Part shown: in pieces, positions 51,432 to 59,960 of the stretch
How the letters are laid out: each line of letters opens with the position of its first letter
Numbering within the stretch: the stretch's first letter is position 1
Translations under genes and position numbers: made by a program
Notes under the pieces: generated by a model
What the model was told of the DNA's origin: nothing
Database searches by the model: none
The model's input: only the letters and a program-made list of their open reading frames with translations
Assembly (NCBI RefSeq): GCF_007858445.1
Contig: NZ_VIGV01000004.1
Span: forward strand, 310,001-374,000
Direction of reading: 5' to 3'
Source of the DNA: Tsukamurella sputi
GTDB lineage: Bacteria; Actinomycetota; Actinomycetes; Mycobacteriales; Mycobacteriaceae
DNA length: 64,000 bases

Positions 51432-51869
51432 TCAGCCTCGGCCGGCCGCGGTGGCGAGGAAGTCGCGCAGCGCGATGCTGTCGCGCAGGTAGCGCTCGTA
51501 GGGGAAATCCCTCGCGGAGAGGGCCTCTCGGAGTTGGGCCGCGTAGTCGGTGCTCGACGCGTGGAACTGTTGTGCGCCCTTGTCCGTGAGCCGCACGAGG
51601 CGCCGCCGGGCGTGCTCGGGATCGGGTTCGACGGTGACCAGACCCTCCGGTACGAGCGCGGTCAGCATGCGGCTCACGGCCGCGTCGGAGACCAGCATCG
51701 CCTGCGCCAGTTCGTGCTGGGTCGCGGGCTGCACCTCCTCGAGCGTGCCCAGGAGTCTCATTCTGCTGTAGCTCAGCGCACCGGGTGCTCCGTACTCGCG
51801 CGTCACGACGCCCAGCAGCATCGTGATGTGGTTCAGCACATCGCCCAGTCCCTCATCGGGTTCGTTCAT
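51432..51869 (-). CDS. MarR-family transcription regulator
   Basis: 145 aa. Winged helix: LSYSRMRLLGTLEEVQPATQ, HELAQAMLVSDAAVSRMLTA and LVPEGLVTVEPDPEHARRRL with VRLTDKGAQQF. It starts 55 bp from the divergent membrane-protein gene; a 32-bp palindrome in the gap, close to its own start, is the likely operator, giving autoregulation and control of the divergent gene. The ligand is unknown. Confidence 0.88.
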   Translation of the reverse strand: MNEPDEGLGDVLNHITMLLGVVTREYGAPGALSYSRMRLLGTLEEVQPATQHELAQAMLVSDAAVSRMLTALVPEGLVTVEPDPEHARRRLVRLTDKGAQQFHASSTDYAAQLREALSARDFPYERYLRDSIALRDFLATAAGRG

Positions 51870-51886
51870 GATCTCAGCCTACCGGA

Positions 51887-51918
51887 GTCTTGACCAGTTA
51901 ATATTAACGTGTTAAGAC
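51887..51918. promoter_or_regulatory. 32-bp palindrome, MarR operator
   Basis: A perfect 12-bp core GTTAATATTAAC (51897-51908) with matching outer arms GTCTT (51887-51891) and AAGAC (51914-51918). It is AT-rich in a GC-rich genome and lies exactly between the divergent MarR and DUF6790-like genes. Confidence 0.7.
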
Positions 51919-51924
51919 TGAAGC

Positions 51925-52452
51925 ATGACCGCATCCACGCAGTACCTCATTCACACCTCCACCCCGCTGATCTTCCCGATCGCCGCAGTGGTCTGGGCCG
52001 CCTTCCGCTCGGCCCGCCGGCCCGGCGAACGCCTCGAGATCTGGCAGCGGGCCGTGCTCTTCGCCGCCGGCCTGGGGGCGGCCTGGGTGGGGGTCTTCTT
52101 CCTACTCGTTCCGGACACCATGGCGAACGAGATCGGCTTCCCGGCTGGCAATCCCTTCCAGTTCGAGATCGCCTTCACCAATCTCGGCTTCGCGGCGATG
52201 GCCATCGTCTTAGTGTTCCGCCATCGGGAGTTCCGTCTCTTCTACGGCATCGGCTACGCGATCTTCCTATGGGGCGCGGCCTTCGGGCACCTCGATCAGT
52301 GGTTCGCCCACGGCGATCACCAGCTGGGCAACACCGGCGGCATCCTCTTCGTCGACATCCTAGTCCCGGCCTTCATCATCGTCCTGGCTCTTGTCGACCG
52401 TCGAGGCGCATCGTCCGGCCCGGCCTTCCGGCCCGTCGGCGCTACGGTGTAG
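51925..52452 (+). CDS. DUF6790-type membrane protein
   Basis: 175 aa with about five hydrophobic segments. LIHTSTPLIFPIAAVVWAAF, WVGVFFLLVPDTMANEIGFP and AGNPFQFEIAFTNLGFAAMA match the DUF6790 family as I recall it; a His-rich loop (GHLDQWFAHGDHQLGNTGGI) follows. Function unknown. The ATG lies 6 bp after the operator palindrome, so any transcript has a very short leader and is likely repressed by the MarR protein. The next gene starts 2 bp after its stop. Confidence 0.75.
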   Translation: MTASTQYLIHTSTPLIFPIAAVVWAAFRSARRPGERLEIWQRAVLFAAGLGAAWVGVFFLLVPDTMANEIGFPAGNPFQFEIAFTNLGFAAMAIVLVFRHREFRLFYGIGYAIFLWGAAFGHLDQWFAHGDHQLGNTGGILFVDILVPAFIIVLALVDRRGASSGPAFRPVGATV

Positions 52453-52454
52453 CC

Positions 52455-52760
52455 GTGGCCGAATCGACGGATGCCGGAAGGGTGCAGCTGTGCTGCCTGT
52501 TGTGGGCGCGCACTGGCCTCGCGGATGCTCTCACCGCGTATGAGGATGCGGTACTCGCCCTGCTGCCGGAACACGGCGGTACGGTCGTGCAACGCGCGAT
52601 CGGGGAGGGGGTCGATGGTGCGCCGAACGAGGTTCAGCTGTACCGATTCTCGAGTCAGGAATCGCTCGCCCGCTATCTCGCGGATCCGCGCCGCCTCGCG
52701 CTCGCCGGCGAACGCGATCGCGTGATCGCCCGCACGGAGCTTTTCCCCGTCTCCTTCTGA
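52455..52760 (+). CDS. small DUF1330-like alpha/beta protein
   Basis: 101 aa from GTG 52455, 2 bp after the preceding stop, so surely cotranscribed. QLCCLLWARTGLADALTAYE, VLALLPEHGGTVVQRAIGEG, APNEVQLYRFSSQESLARYL and ADPRRLALAGERDRVIARTE form the beta-alpha-beta pattern of ferredoxin-like dimeric barrels such as DUF1330. Members of this fold include small monooxygenase-like or ligand-binding proteins. The true role is unknown; it probably works with the DUF6790-like protein under MarR control. Confidence 0.7.
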   Translation: MAESTDAGRVQLCCLLWARTGLADALTAYEDAVLALLPEHGGTVVQRAIGEGVDGAPNEVQLYRFSSQESLARYLADPRRLALAGERDRVIARTELFPVSF

Positions 52761-52908
52761 GGGCCGCGTCGACCGGGTGCGGTGCGAGTGGCTTTGAAAC
52801 TGTGACCGCTCATGACGATCGGACGTCCCCGCGTGCTGGACGAGCCGAGGCCAGTCACACTCAACTGGCTATGTACGGCAATACCGGTTGCTCGCGAGGA
52901 TGGGTCTC

Positions 52909-53556
52909 ATGATCGTTTCATGGGCCGCGGTGGCGGGAATGGTGGTGACGGCGTTGGCCATGGTGCTCACGCCGGGATCGAACATGATCTACCTCGTTTC
53001 CCGCAGCATCGGCCAGGGGCGCGCGGCCGGGCTGATCTCGCTGGCGGGAACAGGTGTGGGCTTCGTCGTCTACCTCACCCTGGCGAACGTGGGCCTCGCC
53101 GTCGTCTTCGTCGCGGTGCCGTGGCTGTTCATGGGGTTCAAGGCCGCCGGTGCGCTGTACCTCGGGTACCTGGCCTTCCAGGCGCTGCGTCCCGGAGGGC
53201 GTGGGCTGTTCGAGACCACGGACCTGCCGCGGGATTCGAACGCGAAGCTGTTCCGGATGGGGCTCGTCACCAACCTGCTCAACCCGAAGGCGGCGATCAT
53301 GTACCTGGCGTTGATCCCGCAGTTCATCGACCCCACGCGTGGCCGCACAGCCGCGCAGGGCTTCGTTCTCGGCGGCGTGCAGATCACGGTGTCGATGCTG
53401 GTCAACGCCGCGATCGTGATCGCCGCCGGCGCGGTGGCGGCGATCATCGCGCGTCGCCCCGAGTGGGCGGTGTGGCAGCGCCGGGTCACCGGCACGATGC
53501 TCGGTGCCGTCGCTCTGCTACTCGCTCGTGAGGTCCCGCAGCGCGCCCACGTCTGA
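52909..53556 (+). CDS. LysE/RhtB-family amino-acid exporter
   Basis: 215 aa from ATG 52909 (GAGGA 8 nt upstream); ATG 52900 and TTG 52888 are in frame. Six hydrophobic segments. TALAMVLTPGSNMIYLVSRS is the LysE/RhtB N-terminal motif (TPGPN-like, here TPGSN), and LVTNLLNPKAAIMYLALIPQ the second conserved motif (NPK). The family exports amino acids or similar compounds. Substrate unknown. It converges with a thioesterase gene, 12 bp between stops. Confidence 0.88.
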   Translation: MIVSWAAVAGMVVTALAMVLTPGSNMIYLVSRSIGQGRAAGLISLAGTGVGFVVYLTLANVGLAVVFVAVPWLFMGFKAAGALYLGYLAFQALRPGGRGLFETTDLPRDSNAKLFRMGLVTNLLNPKAAIMYLALIPQFIDPTRGRTAAQGFVLGGVQITVSMLVNAAIVIAAGAVAAIIARRPEWAVWQRRVTGTMLGAVALLLAREVPQRAHV

Positions 53557-53568
53557 CCGTTGCTCGTG

Positions 53569-54012
53569 TCAGCCGACCTGGTAGGTGCCTGTCGCGCTGG
53601 CGACCAGCACGTCGTCGGTCTGCGAGTACATCTCGCACCGCACGTGACTCGTCTTCCGTCCGGTGGATAGACGGTGTGCCCGCACCCGCAGCCCGTCCTC
53701 CATGAGGGGTGCGATGAAGTTCAGCGACAGGGATGCGGTGACGCCGCGGAGCTTGTCGGGCACCGGCCGTCCCGCCCATGCCGCGACCATGACACCGATG
53801 TCCGCCGCGGCGGCGATGAGACCGCCGTGCATCATCGTGCCGACCGTCGTGAGCTCCGGTCGGTAGGGCACGAGCAGGGTGGCGGCGCCGTCGGAGATGT
53901 CTTCGATCTGTACGCCGAGGAGTGCCACGAACGGCGACGCGGGGACGAACTGCCGCATGATCTCCGAGCCGTCGGCGACGTCGGTCGGGAGCTGATCGGG
54001 TGAGACGGTCAC
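53569..54012 (-). CDS. PaaI-type hotdog thioesterase
   Basis: 147 aa. Hotdog fold with GTMMHGGLIAAAADIGVMVA, the HGG motif of PaaI-like acyl-CoA thioesterases, preceded by DGAATLLVPYRPELTTVG and followed by GVTASLSLNFIAPLMEDGLR and TGRKTSHVRCEMYSQTDDVL. It hydrolyses acyl-CoA, often aryl-CoA. Start is GTG 54012. It is divergent from a TetR gene, 50 bp apart, and is the likely target of that repressor. Confidence 0.85.
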   Translation of the reverse strand: MTVSPDQLPTDVADGSEIMRQFVPASPFVALLGVQIEDISDGAATLLVPYRPELTTVGTMMHGGLIAAAADIGVMVAAWAGRPVPDKLRGVTASLSLNFIAPLMEDGLRVRAHRLSTGRKTSHVRCEMYSQTDDVLVASATGTYQVG

Positions 54013-54019
54013 TGGGTTC

Positions 54020-54056
54020 TCCTAATCGAACTATGAAAACGAAGTATGACTAGGAT
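54020..54056. promoter_or_regulatory. promoter region between thioesterase and TetR genes
   Basis: TAGGAT (54051-54056) is a TAnnnT -10 box 6 nt before the TetR ATG. TCCTA (54020-54024) and TAGGA (54051-54055) form outer inverted arms, and CTATGA / GTATGA occur as near-repeats inside. It probably contains the TetR operator, but the arms are short. Confidence 0.35.
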
Positions 54057-54062
54057 AGTGCC

Positions 54063-54674
54063 ATGGAATCGCTGTTGACGGAACCCTCCGACAAGCGCCG
54101 CCGGCGCACACGGGCCGCGCTGTTGGACGCCGCGGGCGAACTCTTCGCCCGGCCGGGCGGCTATCGCGGCACCTCCGTCGATGAGCTGGCCGCCCGTGCG
54201 GATGTCGCGTTGACCAGCATCTACTCGAACTTCCCCGGCGGGAAGGCGGACCTGTACGCCGTGCTGGCGTGCAGGGTGGGGCGAGAGCACGTGGTCGCCA
54301 TGGCCGCCGCCGTCGCAGGGACGACGGGGTCCGATGCCGCCCGCCGTGCCTTCGACGAGTACCTCGACTTCCACCGCCGCGAGCCGATCGCGTTCCGACT
54401 GCTCGGCCTCACCGATGTGCAGGGCGAGGAGTCGGAAACGGTGCGGGCGGCGCGCGCCGAGGTCCGCGGGTATCTCGGCAGGGCCTTGGAGACGGTGATC
54501 GTCGCCGTCGGCGAGCCCTCGGATGTGGCGCGCGCCGAGGTGATCCAGTGCTGGGCCGGCATCAACGGCCTGCTCGCGCTCGCAGCGCGCGGATTGATCG
54601 ACACCGCGGAGGCGGATCGCCTCATCGGCCGCGCGCGAGACCGGTGTTCCGCGGCGATCGGAGTAGTGCGATGA
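54063..54674 (+). CDS. TetR-family regulator
   Basis: 203 aa. The helix-turn-helix reads RRRTRAALLDAAGELFARPG, GYRGTSVDELAARADVALTS and IYSNFPGGKADLYAVLACRV, close to the Pfam TetR_N pattern. The rest is helical and should bind a ligand. The stop overlaps the start of the HD-domain gene (ATGA), so both are made together. Divergent from the thioesterase. A TAGGAT -10 box immediately upstream suggests a leaderless or nearly leaderless mRNA. Confidence 0.88.
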   Translation: MESLLTEPSDKRRRRTRAALLDAAGELFARPGGYRGTSVDELAARADVALTSIYSNFPGGKADLYAVLACRVGREHVVAMAAAVAGTTGSDAARRAFDEYLDFHRREPIAFRLLGLTDVQGEESETVRAARAEVRGYLGRALETVIVAVGEPSDVARAEVIQCWAGINGLLALAARGLIDTAEADRLIGRARDRCSAAIGVVR

Positions 54675-55396
54675 CCAGGGGAGAGCTGAGCTTCGTCGAG
54701 CGAGTCGTGCTGTCCGGGAGGGCACTGCGCGCGGCGGCAGCGGAGGTGCCGCGCGCGGCACGGGGCCCCCGCGGTGCACTCGGACGCGGTCGGTTCAGGG
54801 CCGGGGTGCCCGAGACGGAGGTGTGCATCGAAGCGGCGCGGCTTGCGAGGGAACGTCTTACGCCGGCGGTACTCGAACACAGCGTTCGCTGCTACCACTG
54901 GGGTCGTGCCTTCGCGGCGGCCGCGGGCACATCGATCGATGCGGAAGAGTTCTTTGTCGCCTGCATGCTGCACGACGTGCACCTCGGCGGCGCCGCGGAT
55001 CCGGCTGCCGGATGCTTCGCCGTCCTCGGCGCCGACGCCGCGCGAACGCTCGTGTACGGCCCGGCCGCCGAGAGGATCGCGAACGCCATTGAGCGGCATT
55101 TCGATCCTGTGGCTGATACGGAACCGCTGGCGATCGCCTTGCATGACGCGGCACACCTCGACGTGGCCGGCTACCGGCTCGGCGAGTTGGACCGCGAATT
55201 CGTTCGAGCGGTGTGCGAGAGCGCGCCCCGCGGCGAATTCTCCCGAGTGTTCCTCGCCGCGATCCGCGAGGAGGCGCGCGTGCGTCCCCGATCGATCGCT
55301 GCCGCGATGTGGTGGGCCGGCATCGCCCTGCCGGTCCTGCTCAATCCGCTCGACCGGAGCGCTGGACCGCGGGATGCGCTGAGCACGGCGATGTGA
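54671..55396 (+). CDS. HD-domain phosphohydrolase-like protein
   Basis: 241 aa from the ATG overlapping the TetR stop. HD pattern: EHSVRCYHWGRAFAAAAG (H70, H76), FFVACMLHDVHLGGAA (H101-D102) and further Asp residues in IALHDAAHLDVAGYRLGE. This spacing is like cyanamide hydratase/YpgQ-type HD proteins, which hydrolyse small nitriles or nucleotides. Activity unknown. Coupling to a TetR gene implies a ligand-responsive pathway. The N-terminal 45 residues are basic and Ala-rich. Confidence 0.75.
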   Translation: MTRGELSFVERVVLSGRALRAAAAEVPRAARGPRGALGRGRFRAGVPETEVCIEAARLARERLTPAVLEHSVRCYHWGRAFAAAAGTSIDAEEFFVACMLHDVHLGGAADPAAGCFAVLGADAARTLVYGPAAERIANAIERHFDPVADTEPLAIALHDAAHLDVAGYRLGELDREFVRAVCESAPRGEFSRVFLAAIREEARVRPRSIAAAMWWAGIALPVLLNPLDRSAGPRDALSTAM

Positions 55397-55510
55397 AGGA
55401 TTCGCGACGGATGCACCGCGCCTTCGGTGAAGATTCCACGTTTGTGTCGGTTTCATGAGAGAGTCATGTGCACAGTCGATTTCGTGAAAATTCGTCGGTA
55501 CCGTCGGGGT

Positions 55511-55843
55511 ATGGAGAAGAAGCGAAGGCCAGTTGCCACCACCCTCGCCCGACGGCTCGCCGCGGGCCTGATCGTCGCCGGAGCAGGCGCCGCCCTCTTC
55601 GTCGCGGGGCCCGCCTCGGCGGAGCCGAGCGACCACGTGGTCAGTCCGTCCGTGGTCCGACCCGGGGTCACGCCCGGCGGCGGCGCCAACCACTGGAACG
55701 TGCCGACCGGTTCGGCCCTGTGGCCGGGGAACATGAACCCGGACTCGCCGTCGACGGGGGACACCGGCCCGTCATCCGCGGCGCCCATCGATCCCGGCGA
55801 CCATCCGCGGGACGCCCCGGGCGCCGACAGCCCGGCGTTCTGA
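55511..55843 (+). CDS. small secreted Pro/Gly-rich protein
   Basis: 110 aa, unknown. Basic start (MEKKRRPVATTLARR), a hydrophobic signal segment (AAGLIVAGAGAALFVAGPAS) with AXA cleavage (ASA-EP), then a short unstructured Pro/Ser/Gly/Asp-rich mature part. Upstream, TACCGT ends 7 nt before the ATG, suggesting a leaderless mRNA, and CATGA-N5-TCATG (55454-55468) is an inverted repeat that could be an operator. It converges with prfC. Confidence 0.65.
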   Translation: MEKKRRPVATTLARRLAAGLIVAGAGAALFVAGPASAEPSDHVVSPSVVRPGVTPGGGANHWNVPTGSALWPGNMNPDSPSTGDTGPSSAAPIDPGDHPRDAPGADSPAF

Positions 55844-55873
55844 CCGAGTCGTTCCGACCGCGCGCGACGACGG

Positions 55874-57478
55874 TCAGTCCGCCGCAGCCACCAGCGGTTC
55901 GAGCGTGAGCGACGGGTGCTCCTTCTCGATGTATTGCAGCCGCCACTTGTCCGAGAACAGGGCCAGCAGCGCGCCGTCGTTGCGCTCGAAGACCTCCACA
56001 CCGCGCTGCCGGTTCAGCTCGTCCGCACTCGCGGAGTCCGTCCGGCGCGCGACGGAGTAGCCGAGGTGCTCGACCTGCACGTCGACGTTGAACTCCGTCT
56101 TCATCCGGGCGACCACCACCTCGAACTGCATCGGGCCCACCGCGGCCATCACGGGGGAGGCGTCGCCACGGACGTCGTTGCGCAGCAACTGGACCACGCC
56201 CTCGGTGCCGAGTTGCTCGATCCCCTTGCGGAACTGCTTGTACTTGCCGGCGGAATCGGCGCGGACCACGGCGAAATGCTCCGGCGCGAACGACGGGATC
56301 GGCGGGAACTGGACCTTGGCGCCGTCGTACAGCGTGTCGCCGGGCGAGAGGGCATTGGCATTGACGAGGCCCACCACGTCGCCGGGGTAGGCCGTCTCGA
56401 CGGTCTCGCGGTCGCGGCCGACCACCGTCATCGCGTACTTCGTCGCGAAGGGCTTGCCGGTCTGCGCGTGCTGCACGACCATGCCGCGCTCGAACTCGCC
56501 GGAGACGATGCGCATGAAAGCCAGGCGGTCCCGGTGCGCGGAGTCCATGCCGGCCTGCACCTTGAAGACCACGGCACTGAACGGGTCTGTCACCTCGCGC
56601 TCGGAATCGTCGATCGCGGTCCTCGAGTGCGGTGCGGGTGCCAGCTCGACCAGTGCCTCCAGTAGTTGCCGCACACCGAAATTGAGGATCGCGGAGGTGA
56701 AGATCACCGGCGAGGTCTGGCCGGCCAGGAACATCTCCTGGTCGTGACTCTGCCCCATCTCGGTCATGAGCTCGGTCTCCTCGACCGCCTCGGCCCAGAC
56801 GTCGCCCTCGCGGTCGAGCGCGGCATCGGTCGAAAGGTGCTCCTCCGGAGCGATCTTCGCGCCGCCGGCCGTGCGGGTGAAGTGCACGTACTCGTCCTTG
56901 CGCACATCGCGCAGGCCGCGGAAGTCGCCCGCGATCCCGACGGGCCAGAACAGGGGAGTGGGGGTCAGGCCGATCCGCTCGGAGATCTCGTCGAGCAGTT
57001 CCAGCGGCGTGCGGCCGGGACGGTCCCACTTGTTGATCACGGTGATCACGGGGATGCCGCGGTGTCGGCACACCTGGAAGAGCTTGAGCGTCTGCGGCTC
57101 CAGGCCCTTCGCGGCGTCGATGAGCATCACAGCCGCGTCGACGGCCGTCAGTACGCGGTAGGTGTCCTCGGAGAAGTCGGCGTGGCCGGGAGTGTCGACG
57201 AGGTTGATCACCGACGGTTCCTCGTCGGGAGAAGCCTCGGAGGACGTGTAGTTGAACTGCAGCGCCGTCGAGCTCACCGAGATGCCGCGGGCCTTCTCCA
57301 TCTCCATCCAGTCGGAGACGGTGGACTTGCGGCCCGCCTTGCCGTGGATCGCGCCGGCCTCGTTGATCACCCGGGCGTGCAGCGCCAGAGCCTCCGTCAT
57401 CGTCGACTTACCCGCGTCGGGGTGGCTGATGATGGCGAAGGTGCGGCGGCGGGAGACCTCGTCGGCAATGGAACTCAC
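55874..57478 (-). CDS. prfC: peptide chain release factor 3
   Basis: 534 aa from GTG 57478 (an upstream in-frame start would add 39 residues without conservation). GTPase motifs: TFAIISHPDAGKSTMTEALA (G1), MEKARGISVSSTAL (G2), NLVDTPGHADFSEDTYRVLT (G3), TVINKWDRPG (G4). The C-terminal GAVGPMQFEVV-like stretch here is MAAVGPMQFEVVVARMKTEF. RF3 recycles RF1 and RF2 from the ribosome after termination. Many mycobacteria lack it, while other members of the order keep it. Monocistronic. Confidence 0.94.
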   Translation of the reverse strand: MSSIADEVSRRRTFAIISHPDAGKSTMTEALALHARVINEAGAIHGKAGRKSTVSDWMEMEKARGISVSSTALQFNYTSSEASPDEEPSVINLVDTPGHADFSEDTYRVLTAVDAAVMLIDAAKGLEPQTLKLFQVCRHRGIPVITVINKWDRPGRTPLELLDEISERIGLTPTPLFWPVGIAGDFRGLRDVRKDEYVHFTRTAGGAKIAPEEHLSTDAALDREGDVWAEAVEETELMTEMGQSHDQEMFLAGQTSPVIFTSAILNFGVRQLLEALVELAPAPHSRTAIDDSEREVTDPFSAVVFKVQAGMDSAHRDRLAFMRIVSGEFERGMVVQHAQTGKPFATKYAMTVVGRDRETVETAYPGDVVGLVNANALSPGDTLYDGAKVQFPPIPSFAPEHFAVVRADSAGKYKQFRKGIEQLGTEGVVQLLRNDVRGDASPVMAAVGPMQFEVVVARMKTEFNVDVQVEHLGYSVARRTDSASADELNRQRGVEVFERNDGALLALFSDKWRLQYIEKEHPSLTLEPLVAAAD

Positions 57479-57521
57479 GAGGAACCAGTGTACCCGTATC
57501 CGCAGGTAGACCGTGTCGCGG

Positions 57522-58064
57522 TCAGGCGGGACGGGAAAGCGCGTAGACCACGTGGTCCGGCGGGTCGACGGGGTTGTCGGGCGGGATGTCGACATGGCCC
57601 ACGAGGGTGAAACCGGCGCGCTCCAGGGCGCGCCACGATCGGCGGTTGCCCGCCGCGACGGCCACGACGACGCGCTCGCCGTCCAGGTCGGAGAAGATCG
57701 TCGCGCACATCGCCGCGATCATGGCCGTGCCGAGCCCGCGGCCGGTCGAGGCGGGGGAGCCGATCAAGTAGTCGACGCCCCAGTCGGCGGGACCGAGCGA
57801 GACCACCGAATCGACCGCCGTGGTCTCGGGCTCGTCCGAGTAGTCGACCCACCGTTGCCGCTGGATCAGCCCGAACGGGACCCCGTTGCCGTCGAGCCCG
57901 AGCCAGTCCTGGGAGGGCTCGAGGCGGTCGACGGACGGCCCGAAGTCACGCTCGATCGCCTCGGGGAAGGTCTCGTGGTTCCACCATCGTCGATTGTGCG
58001 GCTCCGCGAGCCACGACGCGAGCAGACCGAAGTCCGCCCGCGTGACCCGTCGGAAGGTGATCAC
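57522..58064 (-). CDS. GNAT acetyltransferase, AAC(6')-like
   Basis: 180 aa. The acetyl-CoA loop [28 protein letters not shown] before it and [20 protein letters not shown] after it follow the aminoglycoside 6'-N-acetyltransferase branch (also siderophore-type acetyltransferases). [20 protein letters not shown] at the start is typical of that branch. The substrate is not known; sequence alone does not prove antibiotic resistance. Its GTG start overlaps the pth stop by 4 bp, so it is made with Pth and L25, unusual for an acetyltransferase. Confidence 0.8.
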   Translation of the reverse strand: MITFRRVTRADFGLLASWLAEPHNRRWWNHETFPEAIERDFGPSVDRLEPSQDWLGLDGNGVPFGLIQRQRWVDYSDEPETTAVDSVVSLGPADWGVDYLIGSPASTGRGLGTAMIAAMCATIFSDLDGERVVVAVAAGNRRSWRALERAGFTLVGHVDIPPDNPVDPPDHVVYALSRPA

Positions 58065-58639
58065 CAGGCGTGGACGGTGTTCTGCGCGGCTTCGAGGCCG
58101 TCGCGGATCAGGAGCTCGACGGCGTCCGCGGCGTTCTCCACCAGCAACGGGACCTCGCTCTTCTCCGCCTTGGCGAAGGGCTTGAGCACGTAGTCCGCGG
58201 GGTCCTGGCGGCCCGGCGGACGCCCGATCCCGGCGCGCACGCGCAGGTAGTCGCGTGTGCCCAGATGCGAGGTCAGGGACTTGAGCCCGTTGTGCCCACC
58301 CTCGCCGCCGCCGCGCTTGAGCCGGACCAGGCCGAAGTCGATGTCCAGCTCGTCGTGTACGGCGATGACGTCGGTGGGCTCCACGGAGTAGAACCGCGCC
58401 AGCGCGCCCACGGGCTCGCCGGAGAGGTTCATGAAGGACTGCGGCTTCGCCAGGTAGACCTGGCGGCCGACGAGCCGCGCGCCCGCGACCTCCGCCCCCG
58501 ACTTCTTGTGTCGGGAGAAGGAGGTGCGGGCGCGCGATGCGAGCTCGTCGACCACGTCGAAGCCGATGTTGTGCCGGGTGCCGGCGTACTTCTCGCCGGG
58601 GTTACCCAGCCCCACGACGATGAGTGGCCGGTCGGTCAT
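58061..58639 (-). CDS. pth: peptidyl-tRNA hydrolase
   Basis: 192 aa from ATG 58639. [20 protein letters not shown] contains the asparagine and catalytic histidine (RHNIGF), then [33 protein letters not shown] with the catalytic Asp, and [20 protein letters not shown]. It frees tRNA from peptidyl-tRNA that has dropped off ribosomes. It starts 4 bp after the rplY stop and ends overlapping the GNAT gene, as part of an rplY-pth-GNAT operon. Same order as Rv1014c/Rv1015c. Confidence 0.96.
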   Translation of the reverse strand: MTDRPLIVVGLGNPGEKYAGTRHNIGFDVVDELASRARTSFSRHKKSGAEVAGARLVGRQVYLAKPQSFMNLSGEPVGALARFYSVEPTDVIAVHDELDIDFGLVRLKRGGGEGGHNGLKSLTSHLGTRDYLRVRAGIGRPPGRQDPADYVLKPFAKAEKSEVPLLVENAADAVELLIRDGLEAAQNTVHAW

Positions 58640-58643
58640 CGAA

Positions 58644-59240
58644 TTACTCAGCAGCCTCGTCGGCGGCCTCGGCCTCGTCCTCGTCGGTCTTCGCGGCGGC
58701 GATCTCCGTGATGTTGATGACCAGCGCCTCGGCGTCGGTGACCAGGGCGGCACCCGCGGGCACCTCGAGCTGGCCCGCGGTGATCTGGGTGCCGGCCTCG
58801 AGGTTGTGCACGTTGAAGACGATGTTCTCGGGGATGTTCAGCGCGTCGGCCTCGATCTCGACCTCGTTGAGGTCCTGCGCGACCTGGGTACCGCCGGCGG
58901 GCTCGCCCTCGACGATGACGGGCACGGAGACGATGACCTTCTCGCCCTTCTTGATGACGAGCAGGTCGGTGTGCTCGATGTAGTTGCGCAGGGGGTGCAC
59001 GACGACCTGCTTGGTCAGCGCGAGCTGCTCCTTGCCGTCGATGTCCAGGTTCAGCACGGCGTTGGTGCCGTCCTTACGGAGGATGGCCGCGAAGTCGCGG
59101 GCGACCACGGTGAAGTGCTGCGGCTCGGTGCCGTGGCCGTAGAGGACCACGGGGACGAGGCCGTCGCGGCGGGCGCGGCGGGCGGCGCCCTTGCCGAACT
59201 CGGTGCGGACGGTGGCGACGAGCTTGTTGGTGTCGGACAT
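58644..59240 (-). CDS. rplY: 50S ribosomal protein L25 (CTC form)
   Basis: 198 aa. N-terminal L25 domain: [60 protein letters not shown] and HTDLLVI. A second beta domain ([20 protein letters not shown]) marks the long TL5/CTC type. The tail is very acidic ([16 protein letters not shown]). It binds 5S rRNA. The leader on the minus strand holds a small GCCTCG/CGAGGC hairpin (59267-59285). First gene of the rplY-pth operon. Confidence 0.95.
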   Translation of the reverse strand: MSDTNKLVATVRTEFGKGAARRARRDGLVPVVLYGHGTEPQHFTVVARDFAAILRKDGTNAVLNLDIDGKEQLALTKQVVVHPLRNYIEHTDLLVIKKGEKVIVSVPVIVEGEPAGGTQVAQDLNEVEIEADALNIPENIVFNVHNLEAGTQITAGQLEVPAGAALVTDAEALVINITEIAAAKTDEDEAEAADEAAE

Positions 59241-59458
59241 GATGTTCCTTCAAGTGCGGTGTATCGGCCTCGACGATGCCGAGGCGGTCCGCACTGCGCC
59301 TCGCGGATCCGCGGGAGAAGTGCCGTTCGCGTCGATCACGGCGGCCGGAGCCGCCCTCGCCGAGAAGGTCGCCGGGAAGTCTACCGAACGCCCCGCTCAG
59401 GAGTGAAATCGAAGCTTCGCCGTTACGTCATGTCCAGTTCGTGCGGCGTCCACGCCCC

Positions 59459-59923
59459 ATGGGCACCATCGACACCGTGAACAACGCCCCGCTGTGGTCT
59501 CCGCAGGACGTCGCGGAGCGCTTCGTCGATGCCCTGGGCAGCGGCGACTACGAGATCGCCGAGCACCTGCTGGCGAAGAACGTCGTGTACCGGCGGACCG
59601 GAGGCCGGCCTCTGCGCGGGCGCGCCGCGATCGTCCGTCACTTCCGCTGGCACGCGCGGACGCGCGTGGCGATGCAGGCCGTGCTCCTGGCCTCGGAGCA
59701 GACCGGCCGAGCCATCGCCGTCACCGAGCGCGTGACCGCGCTGGTCTACGGACCGCTCCGGCTCCAGTTCCAGGTCCGGGGCGTCTTCGAGGTCGACGGT
59801 GGCCGGATCGTGGCCTGGCGCGATGACGTCGACACGGCGGTGGTGGCGCGCGCCGCGGCCCGAGCGGTCGCGGGCGTCTTCTACGCGCCGGCTCGGCCCA
59901 CCCTTCCGCGCGCCGTGATCTGA
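59459..59923 (+). CDS. limonene-1,2-epoxide hydrolase-like protein
   Basis: 154 aa from ATG 59459. DVAERFVDALGSGDYEIAEH, LLAKNVVYRRTGGRPLRG, TERVTALVYGPLRLQFQVRG and VFEVDGGRIVAWRDDVD align with limonene-1,2-epoxide hydrolases (Rv2740-like). In that family the active site is Asp-Arg-Asp, in R-x-D and WRD(Y)FD motifs. Here the R-x-D motif reads RVT, so the first Asp is replaced by Thr93, while Arg91 and the second Asp (D122) remain. Activity may be lost or changed. The LLM gene follows 37 bp later on the same strand. Confidence 0.75.
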   Translation: MGTIDTVNNAPLWSPQDVAERFVDALGSGDYEIAEHLLAKNVVYRRTGGRPLRGRAAIVRHFRWHARTRVAMQAVLLASEQTGRAIAVTERVTALVYGPLRLQFQVRGVFEVDGGRIVAWRDDVDTAVVARAAARAVAGVFYAPARPTLPRAVI

Positions 59924-59960
59924 GGGGAAGGATCGCGCCGCGCGCGGTGTTGCACCGGCC

